64,000 nt of DNA from Bacillus sp. UNC438CL73TsuS30 (GCF_000482325.1 NZ_AXVA01000005.1:124001-188000), one strand, 5' to 3'. Positions 28,512-36,605 are shown, counted from the first letter of the stretch. Notes: generated by a model from the letters alone, not told the origin. Numbers and translations: made by a program.

Positions 28512-28988
28512 ATGCTTTTAGGAAAAAAGAGAAAACTGGGCCGGAAAATTAAAGAAATGACCGTCGGAGAAAAATTATCACTGACGGAAAAAATTGAAGA
28601 TAAAGACCTATTACTCTATTTAGGATTAACAGATGATGCCAATCCCCTTTATATTCAACATGACTATGCAACACAAACACCGTTTAAAAAACCAATTGTC
28701 CCGGTTATAATGCTGACTGGAATCATCACTTCTGCTATTTCTAAGTATTTACCAGGTCCCGGAAGTCATATTCTAAGTCAGGAAATTGAGTTTCCGAAAC
28801 CGGTTTACCATTATGGAACCGTTCATTTTTTATTTGAGGTAATCGAAGTAAATCAACCCAATCATTTTGTCATGATTCATGTATTGGGTCACAATGAAAA
28901 AAATGAAGTGGTCATCCAAGGAAAAGTAAAGGTATGTCCGCCATACCCGCTCGAAGGTTTGGATGGACAGGCATTGGAAAACTTTTAA
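28512..28988 (+). CDS. MaoC-like hotdog-fold protein
   Basis: 158 residues in the MaoC/hydratase superfamily. The signature is around LGLTDDANPLYIQHDYA (about 38-54), where Asp and His are the hydratase catalytic pair in active members, followed by KKPIVPVIMLTGIITSAIS (about 62-80). It may hydrate an enoyl-acyl-CoA or enoyl-ACP, but related proteins in Bacillus are uncharacterised. AAGGGGAGA precedes the ATG. It lies between mdh and phoP, where B. subtilis has no gene, and is bounded by terminators on both sides. Confidence 0.75.
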   Translation: MLLGKKRKLGRKIKEMTVGEKLSLTEKIEDKDLLLYLGLTDDANPLYIQHDYATQTPFKKPIVPVIMLTGIITSAISKYLPGPGSHILSQEIEFPKPVYHYGTVHFLFEVIEVNQPNHFVMIHVLGHNEKNEVVIQGKVKVCPPYPLEGLDGQALENF

Positions 28989-29000
28989 TAGGAACAGCTA

Positions 29001-29036
29001 AGGGAATGTGGTCTGCACATTTCCTTTTTTCTTTTT
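29001..29036 (+). terminator. Terminator after the MaoC-like gene
   Basis: GGGAATGTG and CACATTTCC pair imperfectly around GTCTG, followed by TTTTTTCTTTTT. Confidence 0.75.
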
Positions 29037-29150
29037 GCCGAGGCTAAAGGTTATTGAAGGAATTTCTATAAGGTTTATATTATAATGAAAATTGGAAACT
29101 TGGATAGGACAATAAAATAGGGGCAAATTTATATAAAAGCGGAGGATTTT

Positions 29151-29864
29151 ATGAAAAATAAAGTACTTGTTGTGGATGATGAGCAATCAATTGTAACCTT
29201 GCTTCAATATAATTTTGAGCAGGCTGGTTTCGAGTGTCTTACAGCAATGGATGGTGAAGAGGGAAAAAGATTAGCTGAAACAGAGTCGCCTGATATCATC
29301 ATTTTAGACCTTATGCTGCCCAAACTAGATGGAATGGATGTTTGCAAACAGCTTCGCCAAAACAAAGTCATGACCCCTATTCTAATGTTAACGGCAAAAG
29401 ATGATGAATTTGATAAAATTTTGGGCCTTGAATTGGGTGCAGATGACTATATGATTAAGCCATTCAGCCCAAGAGAAGTAATTGCTAGAGTGAAAGCAAT
29501 TCTAAGAAGAACACAAGTACAGCCTGAAAATAATGAAAATACAAAAGATATCGAGCAAATTGTAATCGGGGATTTAAAAATTTATTCAGAAAAACATGAA
29601 GCTTATTTTCGAGGGGTACGATTAGAGCTAACATTAAAGGAGTTTGAACTTTTGCTGCATCTTGCACAAAATAGTGGAAGGGTTTTAACCCGTGATCAAT
29701 TATTAAGTGCCGTCTGGAATTATGATTTTGCCGGGGATACCAGGATTGTCGATGTCCATATATCGCATTTAAGGGAAAAAATTGAAGATGATACCAAGAA
29801 GCCAATCTATATCAAAACCATTCGCGGACTGGGGTATAAAATGGAGGGGCCAAAAGGAGAATGA
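29151..29864 (+). CDS. phoP: Phosphate response regulator PhoP
   Basis: 237-residue OmpR-type regulator of the phosphate-starvation response. The receiver domain (about 1-120) has VVDDEQSIV, the phosphorylated Asp in IIILDLMLPKLDG (about 53) and Lys in DYMIKPFSPRE (about 103). The winged-helix DNA-binding domain (about 135-235) ends RTIRGLGYKM-like (IKTIRGLGYKMEG). Binds tandem TT(A/T/C)ACA-like repeats. Ribosome binding site GGAGG. Its stop overlaps the phoR start by four bases (ATGA). Confidence 0.96.
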   Translation: MKNKVLVVDDEQSIVTLLQYNFEQAGFECLTAMDGEEGKRLAETESPDIIILDLMLPKLDGMDVCKQLRQNKVMTPILMLTAKDDEFDKILGLELGADDYMIKPFSPREVIARVKAILRRTQVQPENNENTKDIEQIVIGDLKIYSEKHEAYFRGVRLELTLKEFELLLHLAQNSGRVLTRDQLLSAVWNYDFAGDTRIVDVHISHLREKIEDDTKKPIYIKTIRGLGYKMEGPKGE

Positions 29865-31276
29865 CAAATTTTCGTAAAAGGCTTCTAATTGCACTAATTG
29901 TTACCATAGTGATTGTCTTAACTGGATTAGGGATAATGGTTAGTCAGTTATTTAAAGGGTATTATTCTGATTCATTTTACCAGCTAAAACAGGAATATGG
30001 ACAATATGGGTGGATTTTATTATTTAGCCTGGGAATTATTTTACTCATCATTCTTTTTCTTGGATATTTGATTACAGCAAGATACACGAAACCGATTGAA
30101 GCTGCTACACAAGTGGCAATGGAACTTGCCAAAGGAAATTATCGGGCAAGGACTACTGTGGGTGGATTTAACGAAACAGGAATGCTTAACCAGTCGATAA
30201 ATATTTTGGCAAAAAACATTGAAGAAATGGTTAAATCTAAGGAAATGCAGCAGGATCGTTTGACGGCTTTGATTGAAAATATTGGAGCAGGCTTAATTTT
30301 AATTGATAGCCGTGGTTTTATAAATTTGATAAATCGGGGCTATAGTGAAATATTTCATGTAGATCCTGCAGATTATTTGTTTAAACGTTATTTTGAAGTG
30401 ATGGACCATGAAGAAATCTGTAATTTGGTTACAGAGGTTTTCAGAACTGAGCAAAAGATTAGAAAACAAATGCTGCTTCCATTATTTATTGAAAGAAAGT
30501 ACTTTGATGTCTACGGGGTGCCAATCATTGGTAAAAACAATGCTTGGAAAGGCATCTTGCTGGCTTTTCATGATATAACAGAAATAAAAAAACTTGAACA
30601 AATGCGTAAGGATTTTGTTGCCAATGTTTCGCATGAATTAAAAACACCGGTCACATCAATCAAAGGATTCACTGAAACACTTTTAGATGGGGCGATGAAC
30701 AATCAAGAAACATTGGAAGCTTTCCTCTCGATTATTTTAAAGGAAAGTGACAGGCTGCAAACGCTGATTCAGGATTTATTGGACTTATCAAAAATTGAAC
30801 AGCAAGGATTTAAATTGGCTTTGCAAGAAGTAGATTTGAAATTATTACTTAATGAAGTGATTACAATGTTGAGTGGAAAAGCTCAAGAAAAGAAAATGAA
30901 CATTGATTTTTATCCAAACCAGGAACAGGTATTGATTAAGGGCGATTTGAATCGATTAAAACAAGTGTTTATTAATTTGATTGCAAATGCGATTACCTAT
31001 ACACCTCCTGAAGGAGAGGTTAAGGTCATTTTACTAGAACATGGAAAGAATGTTCGAATTCATGTGAAAGATTCTGGAGTGGGAATTGAAAAGGATGAAA
31101 TTCCTCGGATATTTGAGCGTTTTTACCGTGTAGACCGTGCTCGAAGCAGGAATTCCGGCGGAACTGGTCTAGGATTAGCCATCGTGAAGCATTTAGTTGA
31201 AGCTCACCATGGAACGATTAGTGTAAGAAGTAGTGTAGGCGAAGGCAGTGAATTTATTATCGAATTTAGTAAATAG
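29861..31276 (+). CDS. phoR: Phosphate sensor histidine kinase PhoR, short ectodomain form
   Basis: 471-residue membrane kinase partner of PhoP. Two transmembrane helices lie at about 8-28 and 49-70 with only about 20 residues between them. Then follow a HAMP segment (about 72-125), a PAS domain (about 130-235), the phosphoacceptor FVANVSHELKTPVTSIKGF (about 247-265) and the ATP-binding domain with NLIANAITYTP, DSGVGIEKDE and GGTGLGLAIVKH. B. subtilis PhoR is about 579 residues and has a folded extracellular domain that is missing here. Sensing should thus rest on the cytoplasmic PAS domain. Translationally coupled to phoP. Confidence 0.94.
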   Translation: MTNFRKRLLIALIVTIVIVLTGLGIMVSQLFKGYYSDSFYQLKQEYGQYGWILLFSLGIILLIILFLGYLITARYTKPIEAATQVAMELAKGNYRARTTVGGFNETGMLNQSINILAKNIEEMVKSKEMQQDRLTALIENIGAGLILIDSRGFINLINRGYSEIFHVDPADYLFKRYFEVMDHEEICNLVTEVFRTEQKIRKQMLLPLFIERKYFDVYGVPIIGKNNAWKGILLAFHDITEIKKLEQMRKDFVANVSHELKTPVTSIKGFTETLLDGAMNNQETLEAFLSIILKESDRLQTLIQDLLDLSKIEQQGFKLALQEVDLKLLLNEVITMLSGKAQEKKMNIDFYPNQEQVLIKGDLNRLKQVFINLIANAITYTPPEGEVKVILLEHGKNVRIHVKDSGVGIEKDEIPRIFERFYRVDRARSRNSGGTGLGLAIVKHLVEAHHGTISVRSSVGEGSEFIIEFSK

Positions 31277-31309
31277 TGAAAGTAGCCTTGGATTGGTTGG
31301 TGTAATAAA

Positions 31310-31348
31310 TTTACATAAACTTAATAGTTTCTATATATTTAGTTAACA
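31310..31348 (+). promoter_or_regulatory. Predicted PhoP box, four repeats
   Basis: Four hexamers at exact 11-base spacing: TTTACA (31310), TTAATA (31321), TATATA (31332) and TTAACA (31343). The first and last match TT(A/T/C)ACA fully. A TATGAT -10 follows at 31358-31363, placing the box at about -60 to -22, the normal place for PhoP-activated promoters. Confidence 0.6.
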
Positions 31349-31357
31349 TTGTTGTTA

Positions 31358-31363
31358 TATGAT
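31358..31363 (+). promoter_or_regulatory. Predicted -10 of a PhoP-dependent promoter
   Basis: TATGAT, ten bases after the last PhoP hexamer and without a SigA -35 at 16-18 bases, as expected for a PhoP-dependent start near 31370. Confidence 0.5.
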
Positions 31364-31369
31364 AATTGT

Positions 31370-31438
31370 ACAAGCCCCCAATCCAAGGGAACCAAAGAAA
31401 AGGTGAAAGTTACCCCGCTTTCACCTTTTCTTTTTTTT
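31370..31438 (+). ncRNA. Candidate PhoP-controlled small RNA between phoR and polA
   Basis: About 69 bases from the predicted PhoP-dependent start to the T run of a perfect 13-bp terminator (31397-31430). No ORF with a ribosome binding site fits inside. It holds a run of five C (31375-31379) in its 5' part and four C (31413-31416) in the terminator loop. C-rich unpaired segments of this type let Gram-positive small RNAs such as RoxS and FsrA pair with Shine-Dalgarno sequences. Existence, start and targets are all inferred. Confidence 0.45.
31397..31438 (+). terminator. Strong terminator between phoR and polA
   Basis: GAAAAGGTGAAAG pairs perfectly with CTTTCACCTTTTC around an 8-base loop, followed by eight T residues. 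It ends phoPR read-through and the proposed small RNA. Confidence 0.93.
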
Positions 31439-31556
31439 GCGAAGTCAACGTTATTTTCTTTTCTTTTTCCAGTCATGATAGAATAAGAAAAGGAAATTAA
31501 TTTATCTATAAAGATCATACATAATCGTTTATAAGTGTAATATGAGGAGGTTTCTG

Positions 31557-34193
31557 ATGGAGCAGAAAAAGCTAGTATTAATAGACGGGAATAGTATCGC
31601 CTACCGGGCATTTTTTGCGTTGCCGCTACTGAATAATGATAAAGGAATTCATACAAATGCAGTATATGGTTTTACCATGATGCTGATGAAGATTATTGAT
31701 GATGAACAACCGACCCATATCCTCGTTGCCTTTGATGCCGGAAAAACGACCTTTCGTCACAAAACGTTTGAGGAATATAAGGGGGGCAGGCAAAAAACAC
31801 CTCCAGAATTATCAGAGCAATTTCCGTTTATCCGTGAACTGTTAGATGCCTATGGGATTTCACGTTATGAACTCAACAATTATGAGGCAGATGATATTAT
31901 CGGCACACTCTCACTAAATGCTGAAGAGAATGGTTATGATGTAAAAGTAATCTCCGGAGATAAGGATCTAACACAACTCTCTTCGAATAACACTACAGTC
32001 GGAATTACCCGTAAAGGGATTACAGATATTGAAGAATATACTCCAGAGCATATCCAAGAAAAATATGGTCTAACCCCTGGGCAAATTATCGATATGAAGG
32101 GTTTAATGGGCGATCCATCTGATAATATCCCGGGAGTACCGGGAGTAGGTGAAAAAACGGCAATTAAATTACTTAAGGAATTTTCAACACTTGAAAATCT
32201 GCTGGATTCTATCGGGCAAGTCAGCGGTAAAAAACTGCAGGAAAAGCTTGAAGAATTTAAAGACCAAGCGTTAATGAGCAAAGAATTAGCAACGATTGAA
32301 AGAAAGGCTCCGGTCGAAATAAAACTAGATGAAATTTCCTACGAAGGGTTTACCAGAGAAAAAGTGGTGGCCTTTTTTAAAGAATTAGGTTTTAATTCAT
32401 TGCTGGATAAACTCGGAGAGTCTGAAGTAGATGAAGTTCAGCATGATATGGAAGAGATTGAGTTTCAGATTCGGGAAGAAATTACTGCAGATTTATTTGC
32501 CGATGATAATTATTTCTATGTGGAAATGCTCGATGACAATTACCATTATGCTGACATTATCGGTTTTTCATTGGTAAATGAAAACGGGAATTTTTATTTT
32601 CCAACGGAATTGGCGACAAAATCTGAGGAATTTAAAAAATGGGCAGAGGATGAAAATAAAAAGAAAACGGTATATGATGCAAAACGTTCAGAGGTTTCTT
32701 TAAGAAGATATGGGATTCATTTAAAAGGTGTCGACTTTGATACTTTGATTGCCTCCTACATCATCAACCCGACTGAAAGTATTGAAGATCTTGCATCCAT
32801 CGCGAAAAGAAATGATGTACATAATATCCAATCTGATGAATCCTTTTATGGAAAAGGAGCTAAACGGAAAATTCCCGATACCCAGCTGCTTGCGGACCAT
32901 TTAGTAAGAAAAAGCTTGGCAATGTCTGTTTTAAAGGAAAAACTGGAACATGATTTAATACAAAATGAACAATATGAATTGTTCACTGATCTTGAGATGC
33001 CGTTATCGCTTATTTTAGCAGACATGGAGGCGTGTGGGATAAAGGTGGACAGCGAGCAGCTGCAGTTGATGGGGCAGGAGATTAACGACCGTCTAATCGA
33101 CATCGAAAAGGTCATCCATGAATTAGCAGGTGAGAAGTTTAACATTAATTCTCCTAAACAATTAGGGATTATCCTATTTGAGAAACTGGGGCTGCCTTCA
33201 TTCAAGAAAACGAAAACGGGATATTCAACCTCTGCGGATGTATTAGAAAAACTGGCGCCTGATCATGAAATCATTGAATATATTCTTCTTTACAGGCAAT
33301 TAGGTAAGTTACAGTCAACCTATATTGAAGGGTTACTTAAGGTCATTAATCCTGAAAATAGTAAGGTCCATACAAGATTTCAACAAACCTTAACCGCGAC
33401 AGGAAGACTAAGTTCTATTGATCCGAACCTGCAAAACATTCCAATTCGTTTGGAAGAAGGACGAAAAATTCGGCAGGCCTTCGTTCCATCCGAAAAAGAC
33501 TGGGTGATTTTTGCTGCGGATTATTCGCAGATTGAATTGCGTGTCTTAGCGGATATTGCCGGTGATGCTAAACTGATTCAAGCCTTTAAAGAAGACCTTG
33601 ATATTCATACGAAAACCGCGATGGAAGTATTTCATGTCAGTGCGGATGAGGTCACCTCTAATATGAGACGTCAGGCAAAGGCCGTAAATTTTGGAATTGT
33701 TTATGGAATAAGTGATTATGGTTTATCACAGGGATTAGGAATTACCCGTAAAGAGGCCGGAAAATTTATTGAACGTTATCTTAACAGCTATCCGGGTGTC
33801 AAGGATTATATGGATGATATCATTAAACTGGCAAAACAAAAGGGATATGTTTCGACATTATTGCAGCGTAGAAGATATATCCCTGAAATCACCAGCCGTA
33901 ACTTTAATATTCGCAGCTTTGCAGAAAGAACGGCGATGAACACCCCGATTCAAGGGAGTGCAGCTGATATTATTAAAAAAGCCATGATTGAGATGGATGC
34001 AGCACTAAAAGGGCATAACTTAAAAACAAGGCTATTGCTTCAGGTCCATGATGAATTGATCTTCGAGGCACCACAGGATGAGATTGAAATTTTAAAAACG
34101 TTGGTACCGGAAGTAATGGAACATGCGCTGGAACTGAAGGTGCCATTAAAAGTAGACTATGCATATGGACCGACCTGGTTTGATGCCAAGTAA
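31557..34193 (+). CDS. polA: DNA polymerase I
   Basis: 878-residue repair and Okazaki-fragment-processing polymerase. The 5' nuclease domain (about 1-290) starts LVLIDGNSIAYRAFFALP. A 3'-5' exonuclease-like domain (about 300-470) lacks the catalytic acidic residues, as is usual in Bacillus. The polymerase domain has motif A AADYSQIELRVLA (about 660), motif B RRQAKAVNFGIVYG (about 705) and motif C LLLQVHDELIFEA (about 830). ATG 31557 is chosen because AGGAGG stands seven bases before it; the upstream ATG 31542 overlaps that site. Confidence 0.97.
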   Translation: MEQKKLVLIDGNSIAYRAFFALPLLNNDKGIHTNAVYGFTMMLMKIIDDEQPTHILVAFDAGKTTFRHKTFEEYKGGRQKTPPELSEQFPFIRELLDAYGISRYELNNYEADDIIGTLSLNAEENGYDVKVISGDKDLTQLSSNNTTVGITRKGITDIEEYTPEHIQEKYGLTPGQIIDMKGLMGDPSDNIPGVPGVGEKTAIKLLKEFSTLENLLDSIGQVSGKKLQEKLEEFKDQALMSKELATIERKAPVEIKLDEISYEGFTREKVVAFFKELGFNSLLDKLGESEVDEVQHDMEEIEFQIREEITADLFADDNYFYVEMLDDNYHYADIIGFSLVNENGNFYFPTELATKSEEFKKWAEDENKKKTVYDAKRSEVSLRRYGIHLKGVDFDTLIASYIINPTESIEDLASIAKRNDVHNIQSDESFYGKGAKRKIPDTQLLADHLVRKSLAMSVLKEKLEHDLIQNEQYELFTDLEMPLSLILADMEACGIKVDSEQLQLMGQEINDRLIDIEKVIHELAGEKFNINSPKQLGIILFEKLGLPSFKKTKTGYSTSADVLEKLAPDHEIIEYILLYRQLGKLQSTYIEGLLKVINPENSKVHTRFQQTLTATGRLSSIDPNLQNIPIRLEEGRKIRQAFVPSEKDWVIFAADYSQIELRVLADIAGDAKLIQAFKEDLDIHTKTAMEVFHVSADEVTSNMRRQAKAVNFGIVYGISDYGLSQGLGITRKEAGKFIERYLNSYPGVKDYMDDIIKLAKQKGYVSTLLQRRRYIPEITSRNFNIRSFAERTAMNTPIQGSAADIIKKAMIEMDAALKGHNLKTRLLLQVHDELIFEAPQDEIEILKTLVPEVMEHALELKVPLKVDYAYGPTWFDAK

Positions 34194-34209
34194 AATGAGG
34201 TGAATTTGA

Positions 34210-35037
34210 ATGCCTGAACTTCCAGAAGTCGAAACGGTGCGAAAAACGTTAAAAAATTTAGTTCTTCATAAGGAAATAAAAGATATCATAGTCCATTGGC
34301 CGAAAATCATTAAAAATCCTGTAGAAATCGAGCAATTCATTGATGCGCTAAAAGGGGAAACCATTATGGATGTGGGGAGAAGAGGGAAATTTTTAATCCT
34401 GTATACCGACCATTATGCGCTAGTTTCCCATTTAAGGATGGAAGGAAAATACGGACTTTATCCAAAAAGTGAGCCTTATGATAAGCATACCCATGTGATT
34501 TTTCATTTTAGCGATGAAACCGATTTAAGGTATCGTGATGTTCGTAAATTTGGAACCATGCATTTATATAAAAAAGGGGAAGAATTTTTCCGGCCGCCAT
34601 TATTTGATCTTGGGCCAGAGCCCTTTGATGAAACCTTTACAAGAGATTATTTAAGCGAGATGTTAAAAAAGACAACAAGGAAAGTAAAACCGGCACTTTT
34701 AGATCAAAAGGTCCTCGTTGGGCTTGGAAATATATATGTAGATGAAGCCCTTTTCCGGGCAGGTATTCATCCGGAACGTATTGCGAATACATTGACTGAA
34801 GAAGAAACCACAATTCTTCATCAAGAAATTATTCATACGTTAAGTGAAGCAGTGAAAAAGGGCGGAAGTACAATACGTTCTTATGTCAACTCTCAAGGAG
34901 AGATTGGCATGTTTCAGCTTGAATTATATGCCTATGGACGCAAAGGCGAAGCGTGTAAACGATGCGGTACACCGCTTGAAAAAATAACGGTCGGCGGCCG
35001 CGGAACACATTTTTGTCCAAGCTGCCAAAAGATTTAA
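34210..35037 (+). CDS. mutM: Formamidopyrimidine-DNA glycosylase
   Basis: Removes 8-oxoguanine and formamidopyrimidines and nicks the abasic site. 275 residues. The mature protein starts with the catalytic proline, PELPEVETVRKTL; the essential Lys is in GRRGKFLIL (about 57), the H2TH region around LDQKVLVGLGNIYVDEALF (about 160-178), and a C-terminal four-Cys zinc finger CKRCG...CPSC (about 249-272). Sixteen bases after polA, sharing its operon. GAGGTGA is the ribosome binding site. Confidence 0.97.
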   Translation: MPELPEVETVRKTLKNLVLHKEIKDIIVHWPKIIKNPVEIEQFIDALKGETIMDVGRRGKFLILYTDHYALVSHLRMEGKYGLYPKSEPYDKHTHVIFHFSDETDLRYRDVRKFGTMHLYKKGEEFFRPPLFDLGPEPFDETFTRDYLSEMLKKTTRKVKPALLDQKVLVGLGNIYVDEALFRAGIHPERIANTLTEEETTILHQEIIHTLSEAVKKGGSTIRSYVNSQGEIGMFQLELYAYGRKGEACKRCGTPLEKITVGGRGTHFCPSCQKI

Positions 35038-35068
35038 TCATGAAGTAAAAGCCGGTTTAAAGGCACAC

Positions 35069-35094
35069 ATAGGATAGGCTCCTTCCATATACTA
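35069..35094 (+). promoter_or_regulatory. Possible SigE-type promoter of ytaF
   Basis: An ATA-centred -35 (35065-35071) and CATATACTA (35086-35094) at 14 bases fit the SigE pattern loosely. The start would be near 35101, downstream of the left arm of the hairpin that covers the ytaF ribosome binding site. Confidence 0.4.
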
Positions 35095-35119
35095 TCGTAG
35101 TGATTGACAGGAAGGAGCC
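35077..35119 (+). promoter_or_regulatory. Hairpin hiding the ytaF ribosome binding site
   Basis: GGCTCCTTCC (35077-35086) and GGAAGGAGCC (35110-35119) pair perfectly over 10 bp with a 23-base loop. The right arm contains the whole Shine-Dalgarno sequence GGAAGGAG of ytaF. No T tract follows, so it is not a terminator. Confidence 0.65.
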
Positions 35120-35127
35120 CTAAATCA

Positions 35128-35763
35128 ATGGTTCAATTGTTCTCACTTCTCTTACTAGCTCTTGCTCTTAGTCTCGACAGCTTTAGCGTTGGATTTACCT
35201 ATGGATTAAGAAAAATGGTCATGCCGGTTAAATCAGTTCTTATCATTGCTAGCTGTGCGGGATTATCTTTATTGCTCGCTGTGTCAATCGGACATGGTCT
35301 TGCGAAAATATTATCACCAAGTATAACGGCAGGGCTTGGGGGATTCATTCTTATTGCTTTGGGTGCAGGAGTCATATATCAATATTTTCGGCCGGAAAAA
35401 GAGAAAGAAGTTCAAAAACAAGAAAAAACAATTGTGAATTTTGAAATTCGCTCTCTCGGTTTAGCCATAAATATTTTGAAAAAACCAATGTCTGCCGATT
35501 TTGACCAATCTGGTACCATTACAGGAATTGAGGCATTAGCGCTCGGGTTTGCTTTGTCATTAGATTCATTTGGTGCAGGAATTGGGGCTGCTATGCTCGG
35601 GTTCTCCCCTTACTATTTAGCGATAGCGGTAGCAATTATGAGCCCATCCTTTGTCCTTTTTGGAATTAAAATTGGAACATTCTTTCACAAATATGAATGG
35701 ATTCAGAAATTTACCTTCTTACCGGGGGTAATGTTAATCTTAATTGGAATATGGAAATTATGA
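35128..35763 (+). CDS. ytaF: Sporulation membrane protein YtaF (MntP-like)
   Basis: 211 residues with six predicted transmembrane segments in two repeated halves, each carrying the [19 protein letters not shown] motif (here [13 protein letters not shown] near 8-20 and [15 protein letters not shown] near 140-154). Such a repeat with Asp in the membrane is the MntP manganese-exporter pattern; transport by YtaF itself is unproven. ATG 35128 follows GGAAGGAG; that site lies within a 10-bp hairpin. Its stop is 22 bases before coaE. Confidence 0.9.
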   Translation: MVQLFSLLLLALALSLDSFSVGFTYGLRKMVMPVKSVLIIASCAGLSLLLAVSIGHGLAKILSPSITAGLGGFILIALGAGVIYQYFRPEKEKEVQKQEKTIVNFEIRSLGLAINILKKPMSADFDQSGTITGIEALALGFALSLDSFGAGIGAAMLGFSPYYLAIAVAIMSPSFVLFGIKIGTFFHKYEWIQKFTFLPGVMLILIGIWKL

Positions 35764-35785
35764 TGAACGTAGAAAGGATCAGAGA

Positions 35786-36388
35786 ATGTCACTAGTTATT
35801 GGATTAACAGGCGGAATCGCCAGTGGAAAAAGCACGGTGTCCAATATGTTTAAGGAAATGGATATCACCGTTATTGATGCAGATATCGAAGCACGCCTTG
35901 CAGTGGAAAAAGGAGAACCTGCCTATAACAAAATTATTGAATCCTTCGGCAGCGATATTTTACTTCCGAATGAAGAAATTGATCGTCAAAAATTAGGTTC
36001 GATTATTTTTCACCATGAAGATAAGCGACAGCTCTTAAATGAGATTGTTCATCCCGAAGTACGAAAACGAATGAGACAGCAAATGGAAGCGGCCATTTCG
36101 AATCAGGAAAAAATCGTCGTTCTTGATATCCCATTATTATTTGAGAGCAAGCTAACCTATATGGTCCAAAAAACAATTCTTGTTTATGTAGAACTTGAGG
36201 TTCAGCTCCAGAGGTTGATGGAGAGAAATCAGCTAACGATGGATGAAGCGGAGGCTAGGATCCATTCACAAATGCCGCTTGCAGAAAAAGTAAAACTGGC
36301 CGATGCAGTCCTCAATAATAATGGCACACTAATTGAAACAAAAAAACAACTCCTTGAAGTTTTAGCTAGATGGGGAGAAAATCTATAA
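35786..36388 (+). CDS. coaE: Dephospho-CoA kinase
   Basis: Last step of coenzyme A synthesis, phosphorylating the 3'-hydroxyl of dephospho-CoA. 200 residues beginning [20 protein letters not shown] with the P-loop (about 8-16); also IDADIEAR (about 32), [10 protein letters not shown] (about 80) and [10 protein letters not shown] (about 110). ATG 35786 follows AGAAAGGA; the earlier in-frame ATG 35744 lies inside ytaF. Called ytaG in B. subtilis. Confidence 0.95.
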   Translation: MSLVIGLTGGIASGKSTVSNMFKEMDITVIDADIEARLAVEKGEPAYNKIIESFGSDILLPNEEIDRQKLGSIIFHHEDKRQLLNEIVHPEVRKRMRQQMEAAISNQEKIVVLDIPLLFESKLTYMVQKTILVYVELEVQLQRLMERNQLTMDEAEARIHSQMPLAEKVKLADAVLNNNGTLIETKKQLLEVLARWGENL

Positions 36389-36402
36389 TGTATAACCTAT
36401 TT

Positions 36403-36429
36403 GAGAAGGGATTCCCCTTCTCTTTTTTT
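36403..36429 (+). terminator. Terminator after coaE
   Basis: GAGAAGGG pairs with CCCTTCTC around a 4-base loop, then seven T residues. Confidence 0.88.
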
Positions 36430-36523
36430 ATTGGAATCGCTAGTTTTTAGCGTTAAATCAAGGGATTTCCACCTGGATGAATTATCTGAAAAATAAAACA
36501 TTAAGAAAATCCGCATATTATTC

Positions 36524-36552
36524 ATCACAATTACAGATTAATATGTTATACT
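36524..36552 (+). promoter_or_regulatory. Predicted promoter of gapB
   Basis: ATCACA (36524-36529), 17-base spacer, TATACT (36547-36552). The -10 lies within a CcpN-consensus sequence. Confidence 0.5.
36542..36552 (+). promoter_or_regulatory. CcpN operator 1 at gapB
   Basis: TATGTTATACT fits the published-type consensus TRTGHYATAYW at every position and covers the -10. CcpN represses gapB under glycolytic conditions in B. subtilis. Confidence 0.65.
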
Positions 36553-36574
36553 AATTACAAGAAATCAAGTTAAC

Positions 36575-36585
36575 AGTATAACACT
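36575..36585 (-). promoter_or_regulatory. CcpN operator 2 at gapB
   Basis: AGTATAACACT is the same consensus in reverse orientation with one mismatch. With operator 1 it forms an 8-bp inverted repeat GTTATACT / AGTATAAC. Confidence 0.5.
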
Positions 36586-36605
36586 TATGCGGAAGGGGCC
36601 GTAAA

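Noticed and set aside
28998-29186. Minus-strand ORF of 62 codons before phoP
   Set aside because: It overlaps the MaoC-gene terminator, the phoP promoter region and the phoP start.
31339-31656. Minus-strand ORF of 105 codons over the phoR-polA spacer
   Set aside because: It runs across the PhoP box, a perfect terminator and the start of polA, has no ribosome binding site, and its translation is low in complexity.
35077-35119. Terminator between mutM and ytaF
   Set aside because: The 10-bp hairpin has no T run after it and its right arm is the ytaF ribosome binding site.
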